From Cytophaga aurantiaca DSM 3654 (GTDB taxonomy: Bacteria > Bacteroidota > Bacteroidia > Cytophagales > Cytophagaceae): a stretch of DNA of 64,000 bases. The DNA is taken from NCBI RefSeq assembly GCF_000379725.1, contig NZ_KB903624.1:62001-126000 (forward strand), given 5' to 3'. Under the pieces are notes generated by a model, which had not been told where the DNA came from, did not search any database, and saw nothing but the letters and a program-made list of their open reading frames with translations. Below, piece by piece: positions 1-7,708 of the stretch. How positions within the stretch are numbered: position 1 is the stretch's first letter; each line of letters opens with the position of its first letter. A program made the position numbers and the translations under genes.

Positions 1-632
1 GACACATGTTCTGCATTTGTTTCATACAACAAGTAACGCATCAATTTGCCCAGACTATGTACTACTTCTTTCGCTTTGTCCGGATAGCGGTCAATCAGCG
101 AGTAAATATTATTCAGTGAATTGAAAAAGAAATGCGGCTGCAATTGATATTTCAAATGCTGAAGTTCAGAAATTAACTTTTCATTGATGGCTAAGCGATG
201 CTTATCTTCTGAAAGTGCCCATCGCTCGTAAGTTCTTAGTCCTATTGAAAAAAGAATCGGTATAAGCATAGAAACCATATCCAGGTATACATGCAATCGC
301 AGAGGAGATCTCTTCGATGTTATCGAAGGAGCCTCAAAGAAAAAATGTCTTACATTGAAATTCACATACACAAAGAAAACGATCATCAATAAATTACCGA
401 TGATATAATATGCTTTATGATTCTTAAACCAGAAGCGATCGATCAGAAAAAAATAATTGATATAAAAAATAATGGTATAATAGATCAATGGAACGGTTGA
501 GCATTTCAGCGTGCGCTCCAGATTAAAATCTGTACCCGCAGACAATACATAAGGCAAAGAAAACAAAACCAACCAAACCAATATGTGGGTTGCAATTGAA
601 ATTCCTTTTTTATTATTTTTTTCTAAATCCAT
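1..632 (-). CDS. LytS/YehU-type sensor histidine kinase, 3' end cut by window
   Basis: This open frame runs off the left edge, so only the first 210 codons are present. It starts with ATG at 632 (MDLEKNNKKG). Residues about 10-140 hold four hydrophobic segments typical of a membrane sensor. They are followed by a short helix and the hallmark phosphoacceptor segment LKYQLQPHFFFNSLNNIYSL, where the His of QPHFFFNSLN is the autophosphorylation site of the His_kinase (PF06580) family. The ATPase domain and any adjacent LytTR response regulator would lie beyond the window. These kinases normally work with a LytTR regulator; the partner and the signal cannot be seen here. It is transcribed divergently from the membrane-protein/HTH cluster to its right. 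Confidence 0.85.
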   Translation of the reverse strand, partial: MDLEKNNKKGISIATHILVWLVLFSLPYVLSAGTDFNLERTLKCSTVPLIYYTIIFYINYFFLIDRFWFKNHKAYYIIGNLLMIVFFVYVNFNVRHFFFEAPSITSKRSPLRLHVYLDMVSMLIPILFSIGLRTYERWALSEDKHRLAINEKLISELQHLKYQLQPHFFFNSLNNIYSLIDRYPDKAKEVVHSLGKLMRYLLYETNAEHV

Positions 633-647
633 AGGACGATTAACAAT

Positions 648-679
648 ATTCGCCGGACCACAAAAGCGATCCGACGAAT
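648..679. repeat. Inverted repeat upstream of the histidine kinase
   Basis: ATTCGCCGGA at 648-657 and TCCGACGAAT at 670-679 form a 10-bp stem with one mismatch, 15 nt upstream of the kinase start codon. It could be an operator or a leader hairpin of the kinase gene. The rest of 633-929 is AT-rich and shows nothing else I recognise apart from the operator at 907-923. Confidence 0.4.
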
Positions 680-906
680 TTGATACTACTATATATTAAA
701 TTAACTGTATTGAATTAAGTCAAAATAACACGGTTAAAAAAACACATTCTATTACGACCCTTAAATTATAGACCAAAACCATTATTTTATAGATGAATAA
801 AATTGCTTATGCCCTACCTGATGGTTTTAAATATGTTCAAATAAAGCAGATTTGGCCATAAAAAACTTTTTCAAAATATATTTGGAATATACATTTCAAT
901 CCACTT

Positions 907-923
907 ACTTTGAATTACAAAGT
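907..923. promoter_or_regulatory. Candidate operator, copy 1
   Basis: ACTTTG-AATTA-CAAAGT is a perfect 6-bp inverted repeat with a 5-bp spacer, ending 6 nt before the ATG at 930. The same repeat with one spacer change occurs at 1881-1897. Its left arm overlaps a degenerate TAnnTTTG box (TTACTTTG), so a bound protein would cover the promoter. The likely binder is the winged-helix protein encoded at 1565-1864. Confidence 0.55.
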
Positions 924-929
924 CCTTTA

Positions 930-1568
930 ATGATGACAGATATCGATAAACAACTTTCCGATTTGAAGCAGATCCGTCAATTGATGGAACGTTCTTCAAA
1001 ATTTATTTCATTGAGTGGCCTATCCGGCATTTCAGCAGGCGTGATCGCACTCATCGGAGCTGCTATAGCACGCTGGCGGATTAATGCTGTATTAGATGTG
1101 AACAATGTTGTGAGCTACAGAGCAATCCCCAGCTTCGATGCTTTATACAAGCTTATGTTCGAACTTTTTGCTTTAGGTGCACTAACCTTCCTACTGGCAG
1201 TTGCATTTGCGTATTTCTTTACAAACAGAAAAGCCAGAGCCGAAGGCCAGTCGCTTTTTGATGCCATCAGTATTCGCTTGTTGGTAAATTTAGCGATACC
1301 TCTTTTGACAGGCGGCGTATTCTGCTTGTATCTTGTGCAGGAAAATATTAGTTTAGTTGCACCGGCAATGCTTATCTTCTACGGATTGGCGCTTGTAAAT
1401 GGCAGTAAGTATACGGTAGATCATATACGCTATCTGGGTATAGCTGAAATTGTATTGGGCGTAATTGCCTGCCAGTTCCCAAGCAATGGCTTACTGCTTT
1501 GGGCAATGGGATTTGGTGTGTTCCATATTATTTACGGAGCAGTGATGTATTATAAATTAGAACGTTGA
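930..1568 (+). CDS. Multi-pass inner-membrane protein of unknown function
   Basis: About 212 residues starting MMTDIDKQLSDLKQIRQLMERSSKF, an amphipathic N-terminal helix followed by about six hydrophobic segments (GISAGVIALIGAAIA, LFALGALTFLLAVAFAYF, and others). No catalytic motif is visible. An upstream TTG at 852 would add 26 residues but would put the operator-like inverted repeat and promoter inside the gene, so ATG 930 (or 933) is preferred. The stop overlaps the TTG start of the winged-helix regulator by 4 nt, which implies translational coupling. The pairing of a small membrane protein with an HTH_34-type regulator suggests that both belong to one autoregulated envelope-related unit. 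I do not recognise a named family. Confidence 0.7.
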   Translation: MMTDIDKQLSDLKQIRQLMERSSKFISLSGLSGISAGVIALIGAAIARWRINAVLDVNNVVSYRAIPSFDALYKLMFELFALGALTFLLAVAFAYFFTNRKARAEGQSLFDAISIRLLVNLAIPLLTGGVFCLYLVQENISLVAPAMLIFYGLALVNGSKYTVDHIRYLGIAEIVLGVIACQFPSNGLLLWAMGFGVFHIIYGAVMYYKLER

Positions 1569-1864
1569 AAAACTACATAGCACATTTAAATAAAGCTTTT
1601 GAAAACCGCCTTCGCTTGGGGATCATGTCTGTATTGATCACAAATGACTGGGTGGAATTTAATACCCTGAAAGAACTTCTCGACGCAACCGATGGAAATC
1701 TGGCAAGTCACATTACTGCCCTTGAAAAAACAGGTTATCTGGAAGTACGAAAAGCATTTATTGGTAAAAAACCCAATACCTCTTTTCGCATCACCAAAGA
1801 AGGTAAAAAAGCGTTCAAAGAGCATATCGACGGGCTTGAACAGCTGATCAAAAAATCCATGTAA
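1565..1864 (+). CDS. Winged-helix transcriptional regulator (HTH_34 / MarR-like)
   Basis: 99 residues that closely follow the PF13601 (HTH_34) pattern: NKAFENRLRLGIMSVLITND, then TLKELLDATDGNLASHITAL as the recognition-helix region, and a wing with KAFIGKKPNTSFRITKEGKKAF. It is a stand-alone DNA-binding domain with no sensor. The start is TTG at 1565 in a TTGA overlap with the upstream gene; the first ATG in frame (about 1625) would delete helix 1, so TTG is preferred. Repressors of this type usually sit beside the membrane-protein genes they control. The inverted repeats at 907-923 and 1881-1897 flank this gene and are its best candidate targets (inference). Confidence 0.85.
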   Translation: MKNYIAHLNKAFENRLRLGIMSVLITNDWVEFNTLKELLDATDGNLASHITALEKTGYLEVRKAFIGKKPNTSFRITKEGKKAFKEHIDGLEQLIKKSM

Positions 1865-1878
1865 TTTTTTTTATATAT

Positions 1879-1897
1879 TAACTTTGAAATACAAAGT
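1879..1897 (+). promoter_or_regulatory. Promoter -7 box with operator copy 2
   Basis: TAACTTTG at 1879-1886 matches the Bacteroidota -7 consensus TAnnTTTG exactly. The inverted repeat ACTTTG-AAATA-CAAAGT (1881-1897) overlaps it, 15 nt before the ATG at 1913. No clear TTG -33 element lies at the usual distance. The overlap predicts repression by occlusion. Confidence 0.6.
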
Positions 1898-1912
1898 ACT
1901 TTAACAATAACT

Positions 1913-2542
1913 ATGAAGAAAAACTTATTAATTGTCTCAATGGCATGTCTCCTGCTGGAGCTGGGCCGTATCGTTTACTCCGGTTCCTTTGGATATATTT
2001 TCCTCGTTTGGAATCTGTTTCTGGCATTCATCCCCTACCTTATCGCAACACACATTCAACAACGAAAAACAACAGGCATACCGCTTATAGTGTTGTCCTT
2101 ATTGTGGTTGCTCTTCTTACCAAATGCCTTATACATCATTACAGATTTAAAACATTTGAAAGTCCGTCCTCCCGTACCGGAATGGTTTGACTGTTTATTA
2201 CTTTTCTGCTTTTCAACTCTTGCCCTGCTCTATGGTTTGTTTTCATTTTATATAATGAATCAGGTGGTGAAAAAATATGCATCGGGCTTCATGCATCAGT
2301 TCACCTTGACTGCAGTATCTATGCTTGTTGGCTTTGGTGTATACTTAGGTAGAGAAGAACGCTGGAACAGCTGGGATCTTTTTACCAATCCATTCTCTCT
2401 CTTATCTGAATGTTTCACCCTCATCACCATACCTCAGGTCTGGATTTTCAGCTGTTGCTATGGATTTGCTTTCCTTGGCATGTACCATTTGATCTCCTCT
2501 CTTATTCACCACAATCATGAAACACACAAACAACTTACTTAA
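1913..2542 (+). CDS. DUF1361 integral membrane protein
   Basis: 209 residues with about six membrane segments and the conserved DUF1361 (PF07099) landmarks: WNLFLAFIPYLIA near residue 40, LFLPNALYIITDLKHL near 75-90, and GVYLGREERWNSWDL near 145. No biochemical role is known for the family. The gene follows the winged-helix regulator by 48 nt with its own operator-overlapped promoter. It heads a run with the diacylglycerol kinase-like and creD genes, overlapping the next gene by 26 nt. The arrangement suggests an envelope-maintenance operon under the HTH_34 repressor. Confidence 0.85.
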   Translation: MKKNLLIVSMACLLLELGRIVYSGSFGYIFLVWNLFLAFIPYLIATHIQQRKTTGIPLIVLSLLWLLFLPNALYIITDLKHLKVRPPVPEWFDCLLLFCFSTLALLYGLFSFYIMNQVVKKYASGFMHQFTLTAVSMLVGFGVYLGREERWNSWDLFTNPFSLLSECFTLITIPQVWIFSCCYGFAFLGMYHLISSLIHHNHETHKQLT

Positions 2543-2900
2543 GGGATTTACACATGCGTATAGTGGTTTCACCTACGCATGCAGAGAACGTAATGTAAGG
2601 TTTCATCTTGCAGCAACTATATGTGTGTTAATCGCTGCTTCTATGCTACCGCTCTCTCCGATAGAATGGGCGTTCATTCTATCTGCCATTGCATTCGTTC
2701 TGGTTGCTGAGTTTCTGAATACCAGCATCGAAATGCTCTGCGATGTAATCACAAGGGATTATTCTATCCCGATAAAAAAGATAAAAGACATTGCAGCGGC
2801 CAGTGTCCTGCTTAGCGCACTGTATGCTTTGGCCATAGCATTTCTTATTCTTTACCCTAAACTGTTAAACCTATATCTATCTAACCTTTTATACATATGA
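2517..2900 (+). CDS. dgkA: Diacylglycerol kinase / undecaprenol kinase family protein
   Basis: 127-residue three-helix membrane kinase of the DgkA family (PF01219). Visible landmarks are the N-terminal GFTHAYSGFTYACRERNVRFH segment, the catalytic-helix motif VAEFLNTSIEMLCD (Glu and Asn of E-x-x-N-T), and KDIAAASVLLSAL, equivalent to the family's KDxAAGAVL. It phosphorylates a membrane lipid alcohol; in Gram-positives the substrate is undecaprenol, in Gammaproteobacteria diacylglycerol, and sequence alone does not decide which applies. The start overlaps the DUF1361 gene by 26 nt and the end overlaps creD by 4 nt (ATGA), so it is part of one operon. Confidence 0.88.
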   Translation: MKHTNNLLKGFTHAYSGFTYACRERNVRFHLAATICVLIAASMLPLSPIEWAFILSAIAFVLVAEFLNTSIEMLCDVITRDYSIPIKKIKDIAAASVLLSALYALAIAFLILYPKLLNLYLSNLLYI

Positions 2901-4255
2901 TCACAAATTTTAATACCTGGGCCCGTACTTCCATCACACTAAAGATGGTCATCATAGGCATTCTTATTTTAGTTTTATTGATACCAACCAATATGGTTGA
3001 AAACCTGATTCGCGAGCGGGAATATATACGTGATGAAGCTGTAAAAGAAGTTGCAGCAAAATGGGGGCTAGATCAGACAATAGGTACACCTGTTATCTCT
3101 ATACCCTATTATACGCAAGGAATTGACGCCAACGGTCACAAACAAACGTACATTCATTATGCTCACGTTCTGCCAAACGATATACAAATCGAAAGTAAAG
3201 TAACTCCCGAGAAAAAAAAGAGAGGTTTATATGAAATTGTTTTATACAACACACAAACAACTATAAAGGGTACTTTCAAATCTGAGATCGATAAGCTGCA
3301 GCAATTAACCAGCAACGGATTAAGACTGGATCAAGCACATATAGAATTGGGTATCTCAGATCTGAAAGGTTTAAAAGATATTGTTTCTTTTAATATGGAC
3401 GGAATGGATACCATCGAGTTCAATCCCGGCATACCGAATAACGATATTTATTATTCGGGTATGAGCTTTCCGATCAATCTTACCGATAAAACAGAATTTG
3501 CTTTTGAATGTAAATTGAATCTGAACGGAAGCACTTCGCTGCATTTTCTGCCTTATGGAAAAAAGACATCCGTTGAATTGCACTCGTCGTGGGGCGATCC
3601 AAGCTTTGAAGGATATTTCTTACCCGACTCCAGCAAAATTACAGATACGTCAACGTATGCGAAATGGAAAATTTTACAGCTAAACAGAAATTATCCTCAG
3701 TACGGACTGGATGCTTTTATACGTACAAGTGAACAGGCTGCGGGCTTACAACAAGGTCAAAGTGATTCTTCGTTTGGTGTACGGTTAATACTGCCCGTTG
3801 ACGAATATCAAAAAACAAACCGTTCAGCAAAATACTCGATCATGTTTATTTTACTCACCATCGTTTCTTTCTTCTTTGTTGAAATTATAAACAAAAAACG
3901 CGTACACCCGATCCAGTATCTGTTGATCGGCTTCGGAATTGTTTTATTCTATATTTTACTTCTTTCGATATCTGAGCATTTAAATTTTGATACCGCTTAT
4001 TGGATCTCCTGTGTAGGTATTGTCTTGCTGATCAGTTTATACACACAGTCAATTTTCCGAAAATTAAAAATCACCTTCCTGATCTCCGCTATTCTTTTGA
4101 TTCTGTATGTATTCTTTTATGCCTTGCTGCAATTACAAAACTACTCGTTGTTAATGGGCAGTGTTGGCTTGTTCATCATACTGGGCACCACAATGTATTT
4201 AACACGCAACATCGATTGGTATAAAGAAGAAAATCCGAAAGAACTTGTGGAATAA
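2897..4255 (+). CDS. creD: CreD family inner-membrane protein
   Basis: 452 residues matching the CreD family (PF06123). There is a single N-terminal membrane helix (about residues 15-33), the conserved LIPTNMVENLIREREYIRDEA and KWG segment, a long extracytoplasmic beta-rich domain, and a C-terminal block of about six helices beginning near residue 312. CreD in Enterobacteria is linked to envelope integrity and to the CreBC system. No creBC is present here, and control by the HTH_34 regulator is the likelier route. ATGA overlap with the upstream kinase gene. A strong bidirectional terminator follows at 4262-4297. Confidence 0.9.
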   Translation: MITNFNTWARTSITLKMVIIGILILVLLIPTNMVENLIREREYIRDEAVKEVAAKWGLDQTIGTPVISIPYYTQGIDANGHKQTYIHYAHVLPNDIQIESKVTPEKKKRGLYEIVLYNTQTTIKGTFKSEIDKLQQLTSNGLRLDQAHIELGISDLKGLKDIVSFNMDGMDTIEFNPGIPNNDIYYSGMSFPINLTDKTEFAFECKLNLNGSTSLHFLPYGKKTSVELHSSWGDPSFEGYFLPDSSKITDTSTYAKWKILQLNRNYPQYGLDAFIRTSEQAAGLQQGQSDSSFGVRLILPVDEYQKTNRSAKYSIMFILLTIVSFFFVEIINKKRVHPIQYLLIGFGIVLFYILLLSISEHLNFDTAYWISCVGIVLLISLYTQSIFRKLKITFLISAILLILYVFFYALLQLQNYSLLMGSVGLFIILGTTMYLTRNIDWYKEENPKELVE

Positions 4256-4261
4256 ATATAT

Positions 4262-4297
4262 AAAAGCCCCCTTTTCAAAATAGAAAAGGGGGCTTTT
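4262..4297. terminator. Bidirectional rho-independent terminator
   Basis: AAAAGCCCCCTTTTC (4262-4276) pairs perfectly with GAAAAGGGGGCTTTT (4283-4297) over 15 bp with a 6-nt loop. It has T-rich ends on both strands and sits between the convergent creD and DUF2167 genes. Confidence 0.92.
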
Positions 4298-4314
4298 ATA
4301 TATTACCTTTTTGT

Positions 4315-5193
4315 TTATTCTTTGGTATACGTATTTTTCTCTCTTTTGCCCGTTATAAACTTCCAGATTGCACCGCCAAAAGCAACCAGTGCTAAACCTA
4401 TGACTTTCCAAAATTTAATAAACAGTGCAAAAAAACCAACCTTTGCCAATATTTTTCCAGCAACCAATCCACCAACAGTCCATGCAGCAACTTCATCCAC
4501 ATCCGGATCAAAATCAAAATACGTACTCCCTTTTTTAAATGTTACACTCCCCAGCACATCATTAACGTGTGTATTCACTTCAGACAATTGATCAATTGTT
4601 GAAATGGCATTTAACATAAATACTCCTTTCCTTCCCAATATTCTTAAATTATAATTCAATGTATTAATTGAGTCCTGACCAAACTTCAATTCTTTCGCCC
4701 AATGCAATACTTTTTTATCCGCATCGTAATATGGATTCGCTGCCCATCCGATAAATTCTATAGGCTGATATCCCAACCGAACACGTTCTGGATTTCCATC
4801 CTGTGTTTCCTGTTGTTGTTCTTTAAGCAAGTCATCGTAATTAATATCATCGGCATCTTCATCTTTTACATATCCCATGGGATCATAACTCACCGTATAG
4901 ATCACACCGGTATATATTCCCTGATCCGAAACCAACATTCCTAAAATAGTACTGTCAGGTTCATTGTTCCAGATATCCGTCAATAAATAATTACTTTGTT
5001 CTTTCCCTAAAAATTTAAAACCTTTGGGTACTGTAATAGTGGCATCGCCTTCAGGCAATTCAATAACGCCTGTTTTATATTGCAGGGAACTTTCAATCTG
5101 TTCCATTATAATTTGTGAACTATCCACTAACTGGGCTTGAGTAGTATATACTACCAGGATCATGGCAACAATGCTTAAAATTTTACTTTTCAT
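4315..5193 (-). CDS. DUF2167 family membrane-anchored protein
   Basis: 292 residues with a signal peptide (MKSKILSIVAMILVVYTTQAQ), then the DUF2167 (PF09935) pattern: IELPEGDATITVPKGFKFL, YDPMGYVKDEDADDINYDDLLK, IEFIGWAANPYYDADKKVLHW, and a late VGGLVAGKILAKVG helix followed by a second C-terminal hydrophobic stretch. The family is exported and membrane-anchored, with no known activity. It stands alone, convergent with creD, and shares the terminator at 4262-4297. A TATTTTTG box lies about 50 nt upstream on the minus strand, but its -33 partner is not clear. Confidence 0.85.
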   Translation of the reverse strand: MKSKILSIVAMILVVYTTQAQLVDSSQIIMEQIESSLQYKTGVIELPEGDATITVPKGFKFLGKEQSNYLLTDIWNNEPDSTILGMLVSDQGIYTGVIYTVSYDPMGYVKDEDADDINYDDLLKEQQQETQDGNPERVRLGYQPIEFIGWAANPYYDADKKVLHWAKELKFGQDSINTLNYNLRILGRKGVFMLNAISTIDQLSEVNTHVNDVLGSVTFKKGSTYFDFDPDVDEVAAWTVGGLVAGKILAKVGFFALFIKFWKVIGLALVAFGGAIWKFITGKREKNTYTKE

Positions 5194-5443
5194 ATTTTAG
5201 GGGTTTTAATGAAAATATATATGTTGAATTCAAAAAGATTTCAAAAATATACATACAGCACACAATTAAGCCTTTTTTCAAAAGATAAAAAAATCCCGTT
5301 TAATTAATCTTTTTATCACAAATTCGGTCTAATAAGATTAATCTTCGTGGACTAAATGGATTATTAATTGTTTCTACTTTGATTTCATATTTATCTAAAG
5401 TAATTTATATAATCTTTCAGTCTATCATTAACTATTTTCAATT

Positions 5444-5911
5444 ATGCTACATCAGGAACTTTTAGAACATTTTTATCATTCGTTCAAATCCAAAGATGCA
5501 GAAGGAATGATTTCGTGCTATCACGATCATATCGTATTTACTGATCCGGCATTTGGCACCTTAACGGGTGCTGAAGCGAAAAACATGTGGCGCATGCTGC
5601 TCGGACAAAACAGCTCATTAACGATTGATTATAATAATATTTCTGCAGATGCAAACACCGGCAGAGCACATTGGAAAGCTGAATATGTTTTTTCAAAAAC
5701 AAAACGTCCGGTTGTAAATAAAGTTACTTCCACATTCGAATTTAAAGACGGAAAAATTATCCGTCAGATAGACATGTTCGACCTTAATCTATGGGCAAAG
5801 CAGGCATTGGGCTACCGTGCTTCTATCCTGAACTTCTTTGGCATTTTACCTACTTCGATTAAACGAAAAGCAAAAGAATCATTGCAGAGATTTAGTGAGA
5901 AGAATAAATAA
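5444..5911 (+). CDS. NTF2-like (SnoaL-type) small protein
   Basis: 155 residues with the cone-shaped NTF2/SnoaL fold signature: an N-terminal helix (HQELLEHFYHSFKSKDAEGMISCYHDHIVFTDPAFG), a short LTGAEAKNMWRMLL helix, then a sheet ending TFEFKDGKIIRQIDMFDLNLWAKQALG. The fold covers ketosteroid isomerase-like enzymes as well as non-enzymatic binding proteins, so no reaction can be assigned. It is followed after 5 nt by an alpha/beta hydrolase, so the two probably share a transcript. The 250 nt upstream are AT-rich, with no convincing promoter. Confidence 0.75.
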   Translation: MLHQELLEHFYHSFKSKDAEGMISCYHDHIVFTDPAFGTLTGAEAKNMWRMLLGQNSSLTIDYNNISADANTGRAHWKAEYVFSKTKRPVVNKVTSTFEFKDGKIIRQIDMFDLNLWAKQALGYRASILNFFGILPTSIKRKAKESLQRFSEKNK

Positions 5912-5916
5912 GTTAG

Positions 5917-6564
5917 ATGACACTTTATTTTATAAGTGGTTTAGGTGCAGACAAACGTATATTTGAAAAAATAACGATTTCAAACACATACAAGATCGTT
6001 TATCTGGATTGGATTATTCCGCTAAAAAACGAAACGCTGCAAGAATATGCTCTGCGATTTTCATCAAAAATAAATACAACTGAACCTTTCTGTATCATAG
6101 GCCTGTCCTTTGGAGGCATTCTATCCATTGAGCTTTCTAAAATTTTATCCGCTGAAAAAATAATTCTTATTTCCAGCATATCCTCACAAACAGAACGTCC
6201 CTGGTATTTTAAGATTTTAAACATAGTACCGATCCACAAATTCATCCCTAAACGTTTTCTACAAATAAAAATTCCTTTTGTATACAAACATATGGGTGTT
6301 ACAAACAGTGAAGAACAATCTTTATTTTATTCAATGCTTGTTGATACAAACATTACCTTTTTCAGATGGGCTGTAACATCTATTATAAATTGGAAACAAA
6401 CAGAAACGATAAAAAATTTATACCACATTCATGGCTCTACAGATCAAATGTTTCCGATCCGATATACGAATCCTACATACATTGTTCCAAACGGAAAACA
6501 TATAATGGTATATACTCAGTCCAAAAAAATTTCAGAGATTCTATCTGAAATCATTCGCCATTAA
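5917..6564 (+). CDS. Alpha/beta hydrolase
   Basis: 215 residues with alpha/beta-hydrolase features: an N-terminal strand-turn (YFISGLGADKRIFEKI), the nucleophile elbow GLSFGG (Ser near residue 67), a probable acid in HGSTDQMFP near residue 174, and the catalytic His in NGKHIMVY near the C terminus. The substrate is unknown. It is shorter than most members (250-300 residues) but carries the full Ser-Asp-His set. The gene begins 5 nt after the NTF2-like gene. Confidence 0.8.
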   Translation: MTLYFISGLGADKRIFEKITISNTYKIVYLDWIIPLKNETLQEYALRFSSKINTTEPFCIIGLSFGGILSIELSKILSAEKIILISSISSQTERPWYFKILNIVPIHKFIPKRFLQIKIPFVYKHMGVTNSEEQSLFYSMLVDTNITFFRWAVTSIINWKQTETIKNLYHIHGSTDQMFPIRYTNPTYIVPNGKHIMVYTQSKKISEILSEIIRH

Positions 6565-6570
6565 TACCTT

Positions 6571-7239
6571 CTACCATTCAATTTCTTTTTTACCAACCGA
6601 TTTCAAATACGCATTTGTTTTGCTAAAATGTTTATTTCCTAAAAATCCATTATACGCAGAGAATGGCGATGGATGCGCGGATTGAAGCACACAGTGTTTT
6701 TTTGTATCTATGATCTGTCCTTTTTTCTGCGCATACGCTCCCCACAAAACAAACACCACATGTTCTTTTTCATCAGATACTTTCTGGATCACTGCATCTG
6801 TAAACGTTTCCCAGCCTTTCTTTTGATGTGAACCTGCTGCATTTGCCTGAACGGTTAGCGTTGCATTTAATAATAATACGCCTTGCTTTGCCCAACGCTC
6901 TAAATTGCCGGATCTAGGGGCAGGCTTCCCAAGATCGGATTCTATTTCTTTAAATATATTTTTTAAAGATGGTGGCTGAGAAACACCGTCATTTACTGAA
7001 AAACACAATCCATGTGCCTGTCCTGCTCCATGATAGGGATCCTGTCCGATAATCACCACTCGAACCTGATCAAACGGGCATTCATCAAAGGCTTTAAAAA
7101 TATCCTTACCTGCAGGGTAAATCACTTTTGTTTTATATTCTTCACGAACAAAAGTGATTAGCTCCTTAAAATATTCCTTTTGAAATTCATCCTGCAATTT
7201 ATTTTTCCAGGACGATTCAATTTTAATATCTTCAGACAT
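6571..7239 (-). CDS. ung: Uracil-DNA glycosylase
   Basis: 222 residues, the normal size for family 1 UDG. The water-activating loop GQDPYHG (Asp near residue 67), the uracil-binding LLLNATLTV segment and the DNA-intercalation loop HPSPFSA are all intact. It removes uracil from DNA at the start of base-excision repair. It is convergent with the hydrolase (6-nt gap) and divergent from apaG. A plausible promoter lies at 7265-7295. Confidence 0.97.
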   Translation of the reverse strand: MSEDIKIESSWKNKLQDEFQKEYFKELITFVREEYKTKVIYPAGKDIFKAFDECPFDQVRVVIIGQDPYHGAGQAHGLCFSVNDGVSQPPSLKNIFKEIESDLGKPAPRSGNLERWAKQGVLLLNATLTVQANAAGSHQKKGWETFTDAVIQKVSDEKEHVVFVLWGAYAQKKGQIIDTKKHCVLQSAHPSPFSAYNGFLGNKHFSKTNAYLKSVGKKEIEW

Positions 7240-7264
7240 AATTTAGATTTGGTGTGGTTATTTA

Positions 7265-7295
7265 GAAAACTATCGGTAAATTTAACTGTTATCAA
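7265..7295 (-). promoter_or_regulatory. Predicted promoter of ung
   Basis: On the minus strand, TTG (7295-7293) is followed after 20 nt by TAGTTTTC (7272-7265), one mismatch from TAnnTTTG, about 25 nt before the ung start. Confidence 0.4.
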
Positions 7296-7321
7296 TCAAA
7301 CTACTAGAATTCTTTATCAGA

Positions 7322-7708
7322 ATGATATCAAAAATTACAGAAGGCGTACGAGTTAGCATCGAAACAAATTACCAGCAGGAATATTCAAGTCCTATGCAGG
7401 GCCATTATGTATTTACGTATCGCATCAATATTGAGAATTATGGTGAACATACCATTCGTTTGCTGCGAAGACATTGGTTCATACACGATGCAAACGGCGT
7501 AGTACGCGAAGTTGAAGGCGAAGGTGTTGTTGGTCAGCAACCGACACTTGAGCCCGGTACTTCTCATGAATACGTATCGGGATGCAATCTGCAAACCGAA
7601 ATGGGTAAAATGCGTGGCACCTATTTAATGGAACGCATTGTTGATGGCAAACAATTTTCAGTTATTATTCCGGAATTTACACTCATTGCTCCATTCAAAT
7701 TGAATTGA
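7322..7708 (+). CDS. apaG: ApaG family protein
   Basis: 128 residues, full length for ApaG (PF04379). The immunoglobulin-like fold is visible through VSIETNYQQEYS, YVFTYRINIENYGEHTIRLLRRHWFI, VREVEGEGVVGQQPTLEPG and MRGTYLMERIVDGKQFSVIIPEFTLIAPF. The family was named from Co2+ resistance genetics in enterics; its molecular role remains unsettled. The stop overlaps the TTG start of the methyltransferase gene by 4 nt. Confidence 0.95.
   Translation: MISKITEGVRVSIETNYQQEYSSPMQGHYVFTYRINIENYGEHTIRLLRRHWFIHDANGVVREVEGEGVVGQQPTLEPGTSHEYVSGCNLQTEMGKMRGTYLMERIVDGKQFSVIIPEFTLIAPFKLN

Noticed and set aside
852-929. Longer N terminus (TTG start) for the first membrane protein.
   Set aside because: It would place the operator-like inverted repeat and promoter inside the gene; ATG at 930 fits both.
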